DNA of 64,000 nt, taken from the NCBI RefSeq assembly GCF_037126465.1, contig NC_088210.1, forward strand, positions 22,593,511 to 22,657,510. Direction: 5' to 3'. How positions within the stretch are numbered: position 1 is the stretch's first letter; each line of letters begins with the position of its first letter. This DNA is from Ornithodoros turicata (Eukaryota > Arthropoda > Arachnida > Ixodida > Argasidae). Shown piece by piece: positions 34,559-44,482 of the stretch. The notes below the pieces were generated by a model. The model was not told the origin of the DNA. It was given only the letters and a program-made list of their open reading frames with translations, and ran no database searches. Made by a program: the position numbers and the translations under genes.

Positions 34559-34957
34559 CCGTCACCATCACCCTGCATGAACTGCATTGGTCGTCAACAG
34601 GCTTCCATTGGACCTCGCCTTTTTGTTTGCGGTTTGGAATGCCAGTGAAAGGAGGGCAGAGAGACAGGGGACTGGAAATGAACGGTGCGTTCCTTCCACA
34701 CCGTCGCCATTTTTGGTGTAGTGATATACATACACTGCTGTTACACTGGTCAGTGTAGGCAACACCTCCTAGGAACGAACCCTGGTCGTTTAAACGACGT
34801 GACGTCATTAAAAGTCCGCCAATCACACGGTGCTTCTGTGGTCGTAGCTATGGAGACGAGCGCCACGAGCCGCGTGAGTAGCCACTTGTAGCCAGAGAGA
34901 GGCTGTATTTGAAATCGTCTGCGGGGATTACTGGTTGAAGCAGACGACACTCCGACT
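33378..34957. other. No recognisable gene
   Basis: A poly-T tract (about 34530-34552) followed by GCATCACCGTCACCATCACC resembles a retroposon tail. Similar T-run plus CATCACCA strings occur near 51720 and 52350. Otherwise only short unsupported frames. Confidence 0.5.
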
Positions 34958-35159
34958 TATGTCCAATCACCAACTCGCGTAATGGCTCACATGCTCAGTG
35001 GTTAACGTGCTGACCATGTCACGTCGAGACTGGGAGGTACCCGGGTTCGAATCCCAGTGCCCCATTCCCCCATTCCCCCAGGGCGTCAGTCGTGACGTTT
35101 CCCACCTCTGTGTGGCCGACGACGGCGAGCCCTTTCACAACCACCACCATATGTCCAAT
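34958..35159 (+). mobile_element. tRNA-derived SINE with 10-bp target duplication, internally deleted
   Basis: TATGTCCAAT flanks the element at 34958-34967 and 35150-35159. An A-box-like TGCTCAGTGGTTAACG and a perfect B box GGTTCGAATCC (35042-35052) are present. The central body is deleted, joining CCCAGTGCCCC directly to the GGCGTCAGTCGTGACG end. The tail is GGCGAGCCCTTTCACAACC with a CCACCACCAT run. Confidence 0.9.
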
Positions 35160-35824
35160 GCAGCGAGGGAGACAAGCTTTCTTCTTCTAGGTGGCGTTGG
35201 TGTACATCGTTGGCTACCCATATGGCTACATTTAAGGTTTGGTACAAAATCGTCAGGAAACCAAATTATTTGTTATCAAAAGCAGATGTTCTTACATAAT
35301 CGAAGGATCGGGAATCAGAACTTATCCTTTGCGCTCTATTTTGTGAGTGAAGTTCGATCTTCGGGCTATAGGCGTTACACCTTCGTCCTTTCAGATTGCA
35401 CCGGAGACCGTTTTGGCATAAAAAGTTGAGGTGCTAGCTTGATGATAAAGGGTTCAGAAAGGATCATTGAGGCGCGCTACATATTATTTCCTTTCTGATA
35501 GGATCATATATCTAGTCAGTACAAGGCGAGTGGACTTATCAATATTATCTATATTACTTTTTGTTATACTATATGTTTACACCTTTCACTTGTACTTGTC
35601 CCGTGTTATGGAATGTTTCTATAAAATAAAATGTCTACGTTCGTGGCATGATGGCTATACTTCGGCGTCTACTTTCTATTACGTGTGGCTAGTTTTGGTT
35701 ACCTTTTGCCACCCGGACGGTAATATTTTGTGTCAGCGAGCTGGCAACCTCCAGTGTAACAGCGCTTAAGTCAGTGTAAGCGTTCCTGCACTTCAACGAC
35801 CAGACGGACGCGCTCACAGACTTA
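35160..35824. other. No recognisable gene
   Basis: AT-rich sequence. A 100-codon frame at 35467-35769 is hydrophobic but has no recognisable family. ATAAAATAAAATG near 35621 is polyA-signal-like. Confidence 0.4.
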
Positions 35825-36134
35825 CACTCTTAAAAATGAACTTCACCGCATAGCACGCTTCTAAGCCTACACTCTTAAAAACGAACTTCACCGCATAGCA
35901 CGCTCCTAGCCAACCATTATCTCGAATGATATCGTTATCTGCCCTGATTTGTTGAAAACGGGAGGCGTACGCCTTTTCTGTGACAATTAAGTGTCACAGA
36001 AAAGGCGTACGCCTCCCGTTTTCAACAAATCAGGGCAGATAACGATATCATTCGACATAATGGTTGGCTAGGAGCGTGCTATGCGGTGAAGTTCGTTTTT
36101 AAGAGTGTAGCGGTGAAGTTCATTTCTAAGAGTA
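35825..36134. mobile_element. Family A MITE ends flanking another family A MITE
   Basis: The outer left piece, CACTCTTAAAAATGAACTTC through CTAAGCC (35825-35867), and outer right piece, GCGGTGAAGTTCATTTCTAA (36110-36134), are the two termini of one element. A complete copy with TA on both sides lies between them. The middle of the outer copy is lost. Confidence 0.8.
35870..36107. mobile_element. Family A MITE, complete, nested
   Basis: CACTCTTAAAAACGAACTTC to TTCGTTTTTAAGAGTG, with TA at 35868-35869 and 36108-36109. The two arms are near-perfect inverted copies with a very short loop (GTGACAATTAAGTGTCAC). Both GGCGTACGCC cores are intact, so this is among the most symmetrical and probably youngest copies. 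Confidence 0.95.
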
Positions 36135-37160
36135 TACATTTTCAAAGAAGCCCCATGTAGCACTAGGCAAATTACGAGTTTCGCATTGTTAGCAAGAGTG
36201 ACACGTGAAACAAGAAAAAAAAAAAAAGAAAAGAAGAAAGAAAAGCAAAATGTGATAAAGGGAGAAAGAAGAAGAGGAAGGAAAGAAAATATCATAGGCA
36301 TATTTCTCACTCGGGGAAAAGCCCGGTGTGACGTTCCGTCTATGTTTCTTTCATAAATCACTTTTGCTGGGAAATCAATTTCCTGGGTCGGCGGAAAGTA
36401 ATTGGTTATTGCTGCAGTGATTAACGTCCCGTCTATTTTTTTTCTTTCTCTCTCTCTCTTTTTCTCTTCATCTCTATGTCTTTCACACTCAGTTTTGGTT
36501 CTTCGCAGTCCGACACTTTGAGTCGGATGCAATCTATCTAGCGAGAAAAAAATAAAAAGAAAAAGAAAATAAATATTTTTGAATGCTGACCTTGGAGAAA
36601 CGCGTGATATCTGTTTGAGTATAATAGGTAATTGCACGGCAGAAGGTGTGGCGCCCGATATTGACCTACTTTCTGGCAGTCGGAAATTCGAGCCGCATAC
36701 ATTTTTTTTCGGGTTGACCAACTTCCGGTAGCGCGCAACCCATCCACAGTGTTCCATCTGTTGGCCTCTGAGACCCCGACGTTGACCCCTCCTTCCTGCG
36801 CCTTTGAAAATGATACGTGATTGATGTGTTGTTCTACATAGTTTTCTCGACATATTTAAGAGGATCGATCTGCTTGTCCGGTGCAAGAGATGAATATAGA
36901 AGTGGAAAAATGGTTGCGACAGGATAACTGTGCAAAATAATTGTGAAAGAATTGTGTCAAAAAACAATAATTATTTTGCATCAATGTCAACTTACATTTC
37001 AAGCTCTACAGCGAGTCTCACACTGCAGCTTGCTAGGGAGGACCCGTGACTGTATACTAAGTTATGCAAGGTGCATGTTCTTTTTCTTTTCTTTTTTTTT
37101 GTGCGTGTTTTTTATTTCATCCTTTACAGGTTGTCTATAAAAAAAAAAAAGGTTGTGAGA
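36135..37160. other. No recognisable gene
   Basis: A 299-codon minus-strand frame (36068-36967) begins in this region and runs into the MITE. It is mostly lysine/phenylalanine-rich low complexity with no domain, so I do not support it as a gene. Confidence 0.5.
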
Positions 37161-37332
37161 GCGCGGCCCAGGACGCATACTAATCCCTTCCTGTCCCCCA
37201 CTCCTTCCTGCTGTCCTCTCTCCATCTGTCCACGTCCGTACTCCGCTCATAGCCACAGTTGCTTCGCGGCGCTGATACAGAATTAAAACAATCGTTCGTT
37301 TATCGTTATCGTTTATCGTTATCGTTTATCGA
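37161..37332 (+). mobile_element. 5'-truncated SINE with CGTTTATCGTTAT tail repeat
   Basis: GCGGCCCAGGACGCATACTA, TCCTTCCTGCTGTCCTCTC and CTTCGCGGCGCTGATACAG are the 3' half of the 13.4-kb SINE subtype. The A-rich tail is followed by a tandem CGTTTATCGTTAT repeat (about 37296-37332). Confidence 0.85.
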
Positions 37333-37485
37333 AAGGGCATGTGACTTCAAGATGATTGATCGCCTAAAATGCATTAATTAATTCCTTAATTAGGGGATTT
37401 CGGGTAAAAGCGAGAATGGGAGACAATCCTCGTTAAAAGCCATACAATTTTTAAACCGAAACACGCACACGTGTTGAAATATCTG

Positions 37486-40400
37486 TAGGCGAATTGTTAA
37501 CAACAACAACAACTTTATTTTCGGTCTTGGAGAGTGGGGAGTTTCATCGCAACAGGCGATACTCTACCCCAGTGCTTGGTGGAATGGGGGGAATAAAATA
37601 ACGAGCCCCTTTACAGTAACGATCGAAGTCCGATGGTGTCCAGAAATGTCAGAAGAGCTTTGAGCGCAGAGCGTTGCTGGGCTGGATTGGGCCAGGGACC
37701 AAGCAATTTCGGTAGGGAGAAAGGGCCAGAGTCCAGCTGACGAAGAGACTCGGAGAGTGTGATTCGGGAAGGTTCGTAGTGAGGGCAATGAAGAAGAATG
37801 TGCTCCAGATCCTCAAGAGCACCACAGTGGCAACAGGTGGGAGAATCAATTTGTCTCAAGCGGTAACGCCACTGAGCTGTAAAGGCCACATCGAGGCGCA
37901 TGCGGTGGATTAATGCAGCATCCTGACGAGATGTGTTTCGTGGCATGCGGAAAGCGAGCCCACTGCCTGCTGAACAACCGCGAGCCCACTTACATGCGAT
38001 CCCCACTGTCACTTGATGTATTGGACCTCTCGTGGTCCTCAACCGACATGATTCGCCACTTGTCGTGCGCTACGGACGTCGACACTAGAGGCAGCGATCA
38101 TTTTCCTCTATATATTTCGCACGACAGACTGCCCCTCTCAGCCACTGCTGGACTGATTTCTTTCACAAACTGGAGACGTTTTCGTGAGGGCCTCAGAACA
38201 TCTGTGCACACCGGTATGTCCCCAGAGGCTCTCTCTCAAGCAATTACCCGCGGTATCCAGGACGCGGTGGTCACGTCTAAAAGGGTAACAGGCCATATCG
38301 GCCATTCCCCCGCTATTAATCACCTTAGAGCATTACGTCGCCGAGCAGAAAGAACGGCTCGTCGGACAGGGCAACTTACGGACATTGTGGAATACCGCCG
38401 GATGAAAGCTAAAGTAACACGAGAACTTAAAAACGAGGACAGGAAGCGTTGGCGTAAGTTTTGCCACCACCTTTCACCGTTCGATCCGGCCACGAAGATC
38501 TGGCGGACAATCCGTTCTCTGAAGGAGGCGCCCCCTCAAAAGAATCCTCTCGCGGCCTTGGCTCTCGTTCAGCGTGTAGACGAGAACACGCTTGCGACGG
38601 ACTTCTGTGTGGTACTAACGACTCCGGCGGCTGCCTCGACCACGCCCCTACACCGCAGTTTTGTCCACAGTTTGACGGCTGAACTTCACCACGACTGGCC
38701 CCGTCCCCCGGAAGTTATGGACCGCGACTTCACACTAATCGAGCTAAAGGCAGCGTTGAAGCTTGTGAACGCCAGCTCGTCCCCTGGGCCCGATAAAATC
38801 ACCTATGCCGCCCTACGAAACGTTGACGAGCGGTCACTCCAAGCTCTCCTTCATGTCTATAACACGTCTTGGCAACAAGGATCTCTACCACATACATGGA
38901 AGGAGGCCTTGGTTGTTCCCATCCTGAAACCAGGCAAGCCCCCAAATGCCCTATCCTCCTTTCGCCCGGTGAGCCTGACAAGCTGTATGGGGAAACTGAT
39001 GGAGAGAATGGTTCTGCATCGCCTCGACTGGTGGCTCGAAAAACGACGTGCGTTCCCTCACGAAATGGCTGGATTTCGTCGCCACCGAAGCTCCATGGAT
39101 CCAGTTCTCGACCTAGTCTCTACAGTTCAACATGCTCGAGCCCATCGACGGATCGTCCGATCGGTCTTCCTCGACATCAAGCGCGCCTATGATACCGTCT
39201 CGCACATTTGTGTGCTGCATGCCTTGCGCTCGTTTGGAGTATCCGGTCGGCTCTTCATCTGGCTCCACGACTTCCTTACGGACCGAACTGTCGCTGTCCG
39301 TACGTCCCAAGGCCAAAGCCCTCAGCATCCTGTTCCCCAAGGAGTCCCCCAAGGAAGCATTCTCAGCCCGACACTGTTTAACGTGGTGATGGCCGGCCTA
39401 CAATCAGTAATTCCTCGCAAAGTGTCGTTCTCCGTGTATGCAGATGACGTCGCCCTTTGGACAGTAGGAAAATCACGCCCGGCTCTCCAGCGCCGCCTGC
39501 AGCTCGCTTTAAACAATATCCATACGTACCTGACGCACCTCGGGATGGACCTTTCACCCGAAAAGTGTGTCGAGCTCCCTTTCACGCGTAAAGCTATGGC
39601 CAATTTCCCACTTTGGCTTGGCTCAAAGAAGCTAGAACCAGTACGCTTTCACCGCTTCCTTGGCGTGGTAATCGACTCGGACTTGCGCTGGGCTCGGCAC
39701 ATTAAACACCTTGAAACTAAAGTGCAGCGATGGCTCCCCGCAATCCAACATCTTTCTGGCCCAGGATGGGGCTGTGATCAGCGTTCCCTGCTCGCGGTTC
39801 ACGCGGCATTGGTGAGGGCAACTGTGCTTTACAGCCTTCCTATTCTGCACAGGATATCAACAACTTCATTAAATACGCTTCGGTCCCTGTTTGCTCGAAG
39901 CCTTCGTCGATGCCTCGGAGTTCCAAGAATGGCTGAAACACGCCAAGTACTGGCTGAAGCTGGTGAGCTCCCGCTTGAAGTTCTCCGTGAACGGGAAACG
40001 GCTCGGCACTACCTCCGTTTGCGTGCTCACATTCCCCGCCACCCGCTACTCAGGAAAATTCGATACCGCCCTGGAAGCGACTTCTACCGAGTAGCGCAGA
40101 GGACACGCCAGACTCTCACTGGCTTCATAACTAAGGACACTATACCGCCGGAAGCCCCCTGGTCTCTCCCGGTACCGCCCACGTTTGTACGCCTCCCAAA
40201 CCTTCTGCAAAGAAGAGATCAGGTCCCCCCTCAAGTCCTCCGAGCCCATTTTCATGCTCTGGTAGACGAGAAGTTTTCTACGTTTACGGCAGCATATACT
40301 GATGGCGCATCCCGAAACAACAAGTCCGCCTCAGCCTTCGTCATTCCATCCGAAGGCGTCGTGCACGGAAGACGCCTTTCACATCCAACCTCCTCCACAG

Positions 40401-40822
40401 CTGCGGAACTCTATGCCATCCTTTTCTTTCTACAACACATCGCTGATTTTCCACCCCGGGAATGGGCAGTCTTTACAGACTCCAAATCTGCACTTCAAGC
40501 AATTGAAACTTCCGGCATACGAGGCCCATCCGCACCCCTAGTCACCGACGTGTTAATGGCTTACCACACTATCTACGCCGCAGGCCACAGGCTCGTTCTC
40601 CAGTGGGTTCCAGCCCATTGTGGTGTCGTGGGGAACGAGCAGGCCGACAGCGCCGCAGAAGCAGCACTCTCGTCTCGGAACCGGACCCGTATTGTTCTGC
40701 TCAGAGGAGACCGCCGTTCAATTCTGCGACGTCTAGTGACACCCCTGGCTTCCCGCCAACGGACAACCGACATTCTTCCCCCCTCTATGTTGAACAGAGT
40801 TGATCCCATAGGCGAATTGTTA
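37486..40822 (-). mobile_element. Twin-primed non-LTR retrotransposon with 14-bp target duplication
   Basis: Perfect direct repeats TAGGCGAATTGTTA (37486-37499 and 40809-40822) bound the insertion. Inside, the 3' end of the element lies on the minus strand (37500 to about 37964) with a (GTT)n tail next to AATAAA. The upstream endonuclease-RT-RNase H part lies on the plus strand (about 37965-40808). Reading the minus strand, the order is target, inverted 5' segment, 3' segment, tail, target. That is the layout produced by twin priming during target-primed reverse transcription. The two segments meet near 37960-37970. They correspond to almost contiguous parts of one ORF2, since NRVDP at the plus-strand end is followed in the family by the FRMPR...LIHRMRLDV region found on the minus strand. 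Confidence 0.95.
37611..37964 (-). pseudogene. LINE ORF2 C-terminus (3' segment, zinc knuckle)
   Basis: Minus-strand reading from about 37964 gives GLAFRMPRNTSRQDAALIHRM, FTAQWRYRLRQIDS, then CCHCGALEDLEHILLHC (C-x2-C-x7-H-x4-C) and LPKLLGPW...LTFLDTIGLRSLL before a stop at 37611. This is the post-RNase H region of I/R1-like LINE ORF2 proteins. The 3' UTR (37500-37610) includes AATAAA on the minus strand followed by four to five GTT units. The frame is open to the junction, and its extension beyond it is accidental. Confidence 0.93.
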
Positions 40823-40894
40823 TATACAAATGGGCCGAAACCGAAACAGCGCATGATCGGGGGCGAAGGGAGGACAGCCCTCATTCGACGTTAG
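37913..40894 (+). CDS. LINE ORF2 fragment: endonuclease end, reverse transcriptase, RNase H
   Basis: The 993-codon open frame starts by chance at 37913. True element sequence begins near 37965 with LLNNREPTY...DTRGSDHFPLYISH, the end of an APE-type endonuclease with its SDH motif. RT follows: PGPD at residues 291-294, FLDIKRAYDT with D421, GVPQGSILSP, and YADD at 509-512. RNase H has TDGAS (D797), AELYAI (E832), FTDSKSAL (D856), PAHCGVVGNEQAD (H902, D912), so the D-E-D-D set and the conserved histidine are all present. Element sequence ends at 40808, and residues after about 965 are flanking DNA. RT and RNase H make the cDNA at the target site in such LINEs. The absence of internal stops suggests a recent insertion. 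It is dead because the endonuclease N-terminus is missing and the C-terminus is inverted. The clade is most likely I/R1-like because it has RNase H. Confidence 0.95.
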   Translation: MQHPDEMCFVACGKRAHCLLNNREPTYMRSPLSLDVLDLSWSSTDMIRHLSCATDVDTRGSDHFPLYISHDRLPLSATAGLISFTNWRRFREGLRTSVHTGMSPEALSQAITRGIQDAVVTSKRVTGHIGHSPAINHLRALRRRAERTARRTGQLTDIVEYRRMKAKVTRELKNEDRKRWRKFCHHLSPFDPATKIWRTIRSLKEAPPQKNPLAALALVQRVDENTLATDFCVVLTTPAAASTTPLHRSFVHSLTAELHHDWPRPPEVMDRDFTLIELKAALKLVNASSSPGPDKITYAALRNVDERSLQALLHVYNTSWQQGSLPHTWKEALVVPILKPGKPPNALSSFRPVSLTSCMGKLMERMVLHRLDWWLEKRRAFPHEMAGFRRHRSSMDPVLDLVSTVQHARAHRRIVRSVFLDIKRAYDTVSHICVLHALRSFGVSGRLFIWLHDFLTDRTVAVRTSQGQSPQHPVPQGVPQGSILSPTLFNVVMAGLQSVIPRKVSFSVYADDVALWTVGKSRPALQRRLQLALNNIHTYLTHLGMDLSPEKCVELPFTRKAMANFPLWLGSKKLEPVRFHRFLGVVIDSDLRWARHIKHLETKVQRWLPAIQHLSGPGWGCDQRSLLAVHAALVRATVLYSLPILHRISTTSLNTLRSLFARSLRRCLGVPRMAETRQVLAEAGELPLEVLRERETARHYLRLRAHIPRHPLLRKIRYRPGSDFYRVAQRTRQTLTGFITKDTIPPEAPWSLPVPPTFVRLPNLLQRRDQVPPQVLRAHFHALVDEKFSTFTAAYTDGASRNNKSASAFVIPSEGVVHGRRLSHPTSSTAAELYAILFFLQHIADFPPREWAVFTDSKSALQAIETSGIRGPSAPLVTDVLMAYHTIYAAGHRLVLQWVPAHCGVVGNEQADSAAEAALSSRNRTRIVLLRGDRRSILRRLVTPLASRQRTTDILPPSMLNRVDPIGELLYTNGPKPKQRMIGGEGRTALIRR

Positions 40895-42407
40895 CAGGTC
40901 ACGTGCTTTGGAGCGATGTAGATGATTGGAGTAAGTACTGATCTGCTGGCCAGATCCACCGCTGTGCAACCCAGACAAACCTCCGTCGGCGAAGGCGCTC
41001 CTGAGATTTTGGTTTCGTTTTGTTCCTTTTCTTTTGTCATTACTTATTACAGTCTTATGAAGTAACGCGTTGCATTACTCATTACATTTCCATGTTTCAT
41101 CAAGTAATCAAATTCTTAATTAATCACATCACCGTTGACAGTAAATATAATTTCTTCAAAGTCGCTACTAAAGAACGATTTTATCGAGAGATGAGAGCAG
41201 TAATGTAAAATAGTATTAATCTTTATGAACAACCATGGGCAACATTAATCATAGCGTAGAAGGACTTGGTGTTCAAAGACCCCATTTGGATCCTGTCTTC
41301 CGTCTTGACTGGGAACAACCAGCTTGGGAATTTTACTTGGATGTACCATACGTAACTGCTGGATTTCAGACAAGGCCTGCATTTTCAAACCAAATGACGA
41401 GTGTAATGGCACCATACTCATTGCAAGTGCCCGACACGTCAATGCAATGACAAGTGTAATGACAATATATTCCTTCGTGAAACGTATAACGCATTAACGC
41501 TGCTCATTACCCAGACGCCTTTTTACCTGCCTCTTTTTTTTTCGCAATAAACATATTCCCCCCCCCCCCCCCCCCCCAGACGCAATGCATTAACCGGCAC
41601 AACGTATCAACCGTTCGGAATGCACCGTCGTCCAGCAAGACGTCCGATGAGAGTGAGCGGTGCGCCATGTGAGAGTAAGAAAGAAAAGAAGCGAGAGTTT
41701 TTCTCTTGTACGAAAAAAACAGTGGGATAGGTCGTGATACGAGATCCGGTTAATTGGTGAGAAATGGCGATGGATGGTCGTTTCTATAGAGCACGCAGGT
41801 GGGGCTTGCACCTGGCTCGCGCGGGATCCCTCCCCCCCCCCCCCCCTCCCCCTTATAAGTTGGCCTCGTTGGTTCCCGGAGCAAGCATGGATGTCGCATA
41901 CCTTCACCCCGATGGTTCATTTCGCATCTCCAATGTCGTGATTCTGGACGTCCGTGCGCTTTATGTGGCGTATATTAGAGGATATCCTCCCTGGATGTCT
42001 ATACAGTATATGAAGAGTGCAATGGCGGCCTTGACGGCTGCACGTTTCTGGAAGAATCGTAAACATAGGACATTCGGAATCACGCGCGCTATGTGATGGT
42101 ACATGCGTCACGCCCCTGTATACGTAGACCTATTAGGTATCTTGGGTACCAAACTCAAAATACGGTACTTTAAATACTTTTGTTGGTATTTTCGTGTTTT
42201 ACTCAGTACTTATTCCGAAATAACTTTATATTTAATATAATTTTACATAATTTTCTAATCACTAAGCTTATTAATTTTAATTTGTTTGTTACCCTGTCCA
42301 GCTTGCCAAAATAAGAAGAAGAAAAAGAAAAACAAAGCTACGGCTATGGCGAGGAATGACAGACTACTCATTAATCGTGAAAATCGAAAGTAAGTTGATG
42401 TAACCTG
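40823..42407. other. No recognisable gene; repetitive TAATGCATTAC-like words
   Basis: CATTACTTATTACAG, GTAACGCGTTGCATTACTCA (41063-41082) and ATAACGCATTAACG (about 41486) recur. They resemble ends of hAT-type non-autonomous elements, which is a low-certainty call. A second zone near 42120-42200 has GGTACTTTAAATACTTTTG words. There is also a C-run at about 41830-41846. No gene is supported. Confidence 0.4.
41515..41578 (+). repeat. AATAAACATAT-poly(C) retroposon end
   Basis: CAGACGCCTTTTTACCTGCC, a T-run, then GCAATAAACATATTC and a run of about 18 C. The same T-run, AATAAACATAT, C-run order occurs at 45.4 (minus) and 48.5 kb, so this is a shared element 3' end. Confidence 0.6.
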
Positions 42408-42645
42408 CACTGTCTAAAACAGAACTTCACTACATAGCACGCTCCTAGCCAACCATCATTCCGAATGATATCATTCTGTGTATTGATTTGTTGAAAATGG
42501 GAGGAGGCGCCTATCTGGGACAGATAATATTGTCCCAGATAGGCACTTCTCCCCTCCTTCGAACAAATCAGGACACAGAATGATATTATTCGGAATGATG
42601 GTTGGCTATGAGCGTGCTATGTGGTGAAGTTCTGATTTAACAGTG
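42408..42645. mobile_element. Family D MITE, complete, TG target duplication
   Basis: CACTGTCTAAAACAGAACTTC at the left mirrors TTCTGATTTAACAGTG at the right, flanked by TG on both sides (42406-42407 and 42646-42647). It shares the AGCACGCTCCTAGCCAACC block with family A. The inner core is GGAGGCGCCTATCTGGGAC instead of GGCGTACGCC, and the loop is AGATAATATTGTCC. Confidence 0.93.
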
Positions 42646-42667
42646 TGGCTTTGACACTCCATTGCAC

Positions 42668-43378
<711 letters not shown>

Positions 43379-43617
43379 CACTCTTAAAAGTGAACTTCAC
43401 CGCAGAGCACGCTCCTAGCCAACTATAATCTCGAACGATATCGTTATCTGCCCTGATTTGTTGAAAACGGGGGCGCACGCCTTTTTTGTGACACTTATGC
43501 TGTTCATAAGAAAAGGCGTACGCCTCCCGTTTTGAAAAATCAGGGCAGATAACGATATAGTTTGAGATTATGGTTTGCTGGGAGCATGCTATGCGGTGAA
43601 GTTCATTTTAAAGAGTG
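43379..43617. mobile_element. Family A MITE
   Basis: CACTCTTAAAAGTGAACTTC to TTCATTTTAAAGAGTG-TA. The left core is GGGCGCACGCC and the right is GGCGTACGCC. A small deletion lies in the loop (TGTTCATAAGAAAAGG). Confidence 0.9.
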
Positions 43618-43916
43618 TATGATGTAAATCTCTACTTCCCAATAGTAATAAATTGTAATCACAAGAAAGAGTGTTTCGCATAAGCTCTCGTGAGGGACAA
43701 ATTCATGAACAGTATATGGCACCGATTTGAACGTTAGAATTCACGATGCTCTGCTAACCTCGTGCTCTCGTCTTCACCGCATAGCACGCTCCTGGTTTAC
43801 CGCTGTCCCGAATGCCATATCGTTCTCTCTTTTCATTGGCTGAAAACGGGAGGCGTACGCCTTTTTGTGACACTTATTCAGTTGTGGTAATTGTCACAAA
43901 AATGCGTACGCCTCTA

Positions 43917-44204
43917 CACTCTCAGAACAGAACTTCACCGCATAGCACGTTGTCCGCCAACCATTGCCGCGAATGATACGGTTACCGCTTCAGGGGGCGT
44001 ACGCCTTTTTATAGCAATTTGGACGTATGATAATTGCTAAAAAAGGCATACGCCCCCCCTCTCTCTCTCTCTTCAAACGAGAAGCAATAACCCTATCCTT
44101 CGTGGCAGTTGTTTGTGCTCAACGTGCTATGCGGTGATTGATTGATTGATTTTTTAAAAGAAAAAAAATGGTATGATATGCGGTGAAGTTGTGTACGTAG
44201 AGTG
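43917..44204. mobile_element. Family B MITE nested in family C, TA target duplication
   Basis: CACTCTCAGAACAGAACTTC to TTGTGTACGTAGAGTG with TA at 43915-43916 and 44205-44206. The right arm is interrupted by a 39-bp retroposon tag at 44138-44176. Left core GGCGTACGCC, right core GGCATACGCC. Confidence 0.88.
44128..44186 (-). mobile_element. Retroposon tag inside a MITE, 10-bp target duplication
   Basis: TATGCGGTGA occurs at 44128-44137 and 44177-44186, flanking 39 bp with TTGATTGATTGATT and TTTTAAAAGAAAAAAAATGG. The empty site is known from all other MITE copies (CTATGCGGTGAAGTT), so the duplication is certain. On the minus strand the insert ends in a (TCAA)n tail. Confidence 0.9.
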
Positions 44205-44407
44205 TAGTTTGCACCAAGTCAGAGGACGAGGAGGCGATATCGTTCAAAATGCCGTGTTAGCTAAGAAGTCTCACGCGGTGATGTTTCAACTACCTCGATC
44301 ATGTGCATTCCGTTTACCAAAGCACGCGACCTACCGTACTTGATACCATATCTCAATCAAATATGACCCTGACGACCTTTCGTCGCACCTGACGAAATGC
44401 AGTCCAC

Positions 44408-44482
44408 TGCATGAAAGCTGATTGATTGATTGATTTTAAAAGAAAAAAATGGAGATGGTAGTGGGGATGGTGCATGAAAGCT
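44408..44482 (-). mobile_element. Retroposon tag, 12-bp target duplication
   Basis: TGCATGAAAGCT at 44408-44419 and 44471-44482 flanks a 51-bp insert with GATTGATTGATTGATT, TTAAAAGAAAAAAATGG and GGTAGTGGGGATGG. It is the same 3' end as the tags at 17.4 and 44.1 kb but reaches slightly further upstream in the source element. Confidence 0.88.

Larger units (their letters stand above)
43771..44290. mobile_element. Family C MITE split by a family B MITE
   Basis: The left part (43771-43914) has TTCACCGCATAGCACGCTCC through GGCGTACGCC and GTCACAAAAATGCGTACGCC. After the nested copy, 44207-44290 continues with a diverged right arm (GATATCGTTC, TTAGCTAAGAAG, TCACGCGGTGATG). The left terminal ~15 bp are missing. 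Confidence 0.6.

Noticed and set aside
36068..36967. 299-codon minus-strand frame
   Set aside because: It starts in a MITE arm and is mostly lysine/phenylalanine low complexity. No domain, and no repeat or splice support.
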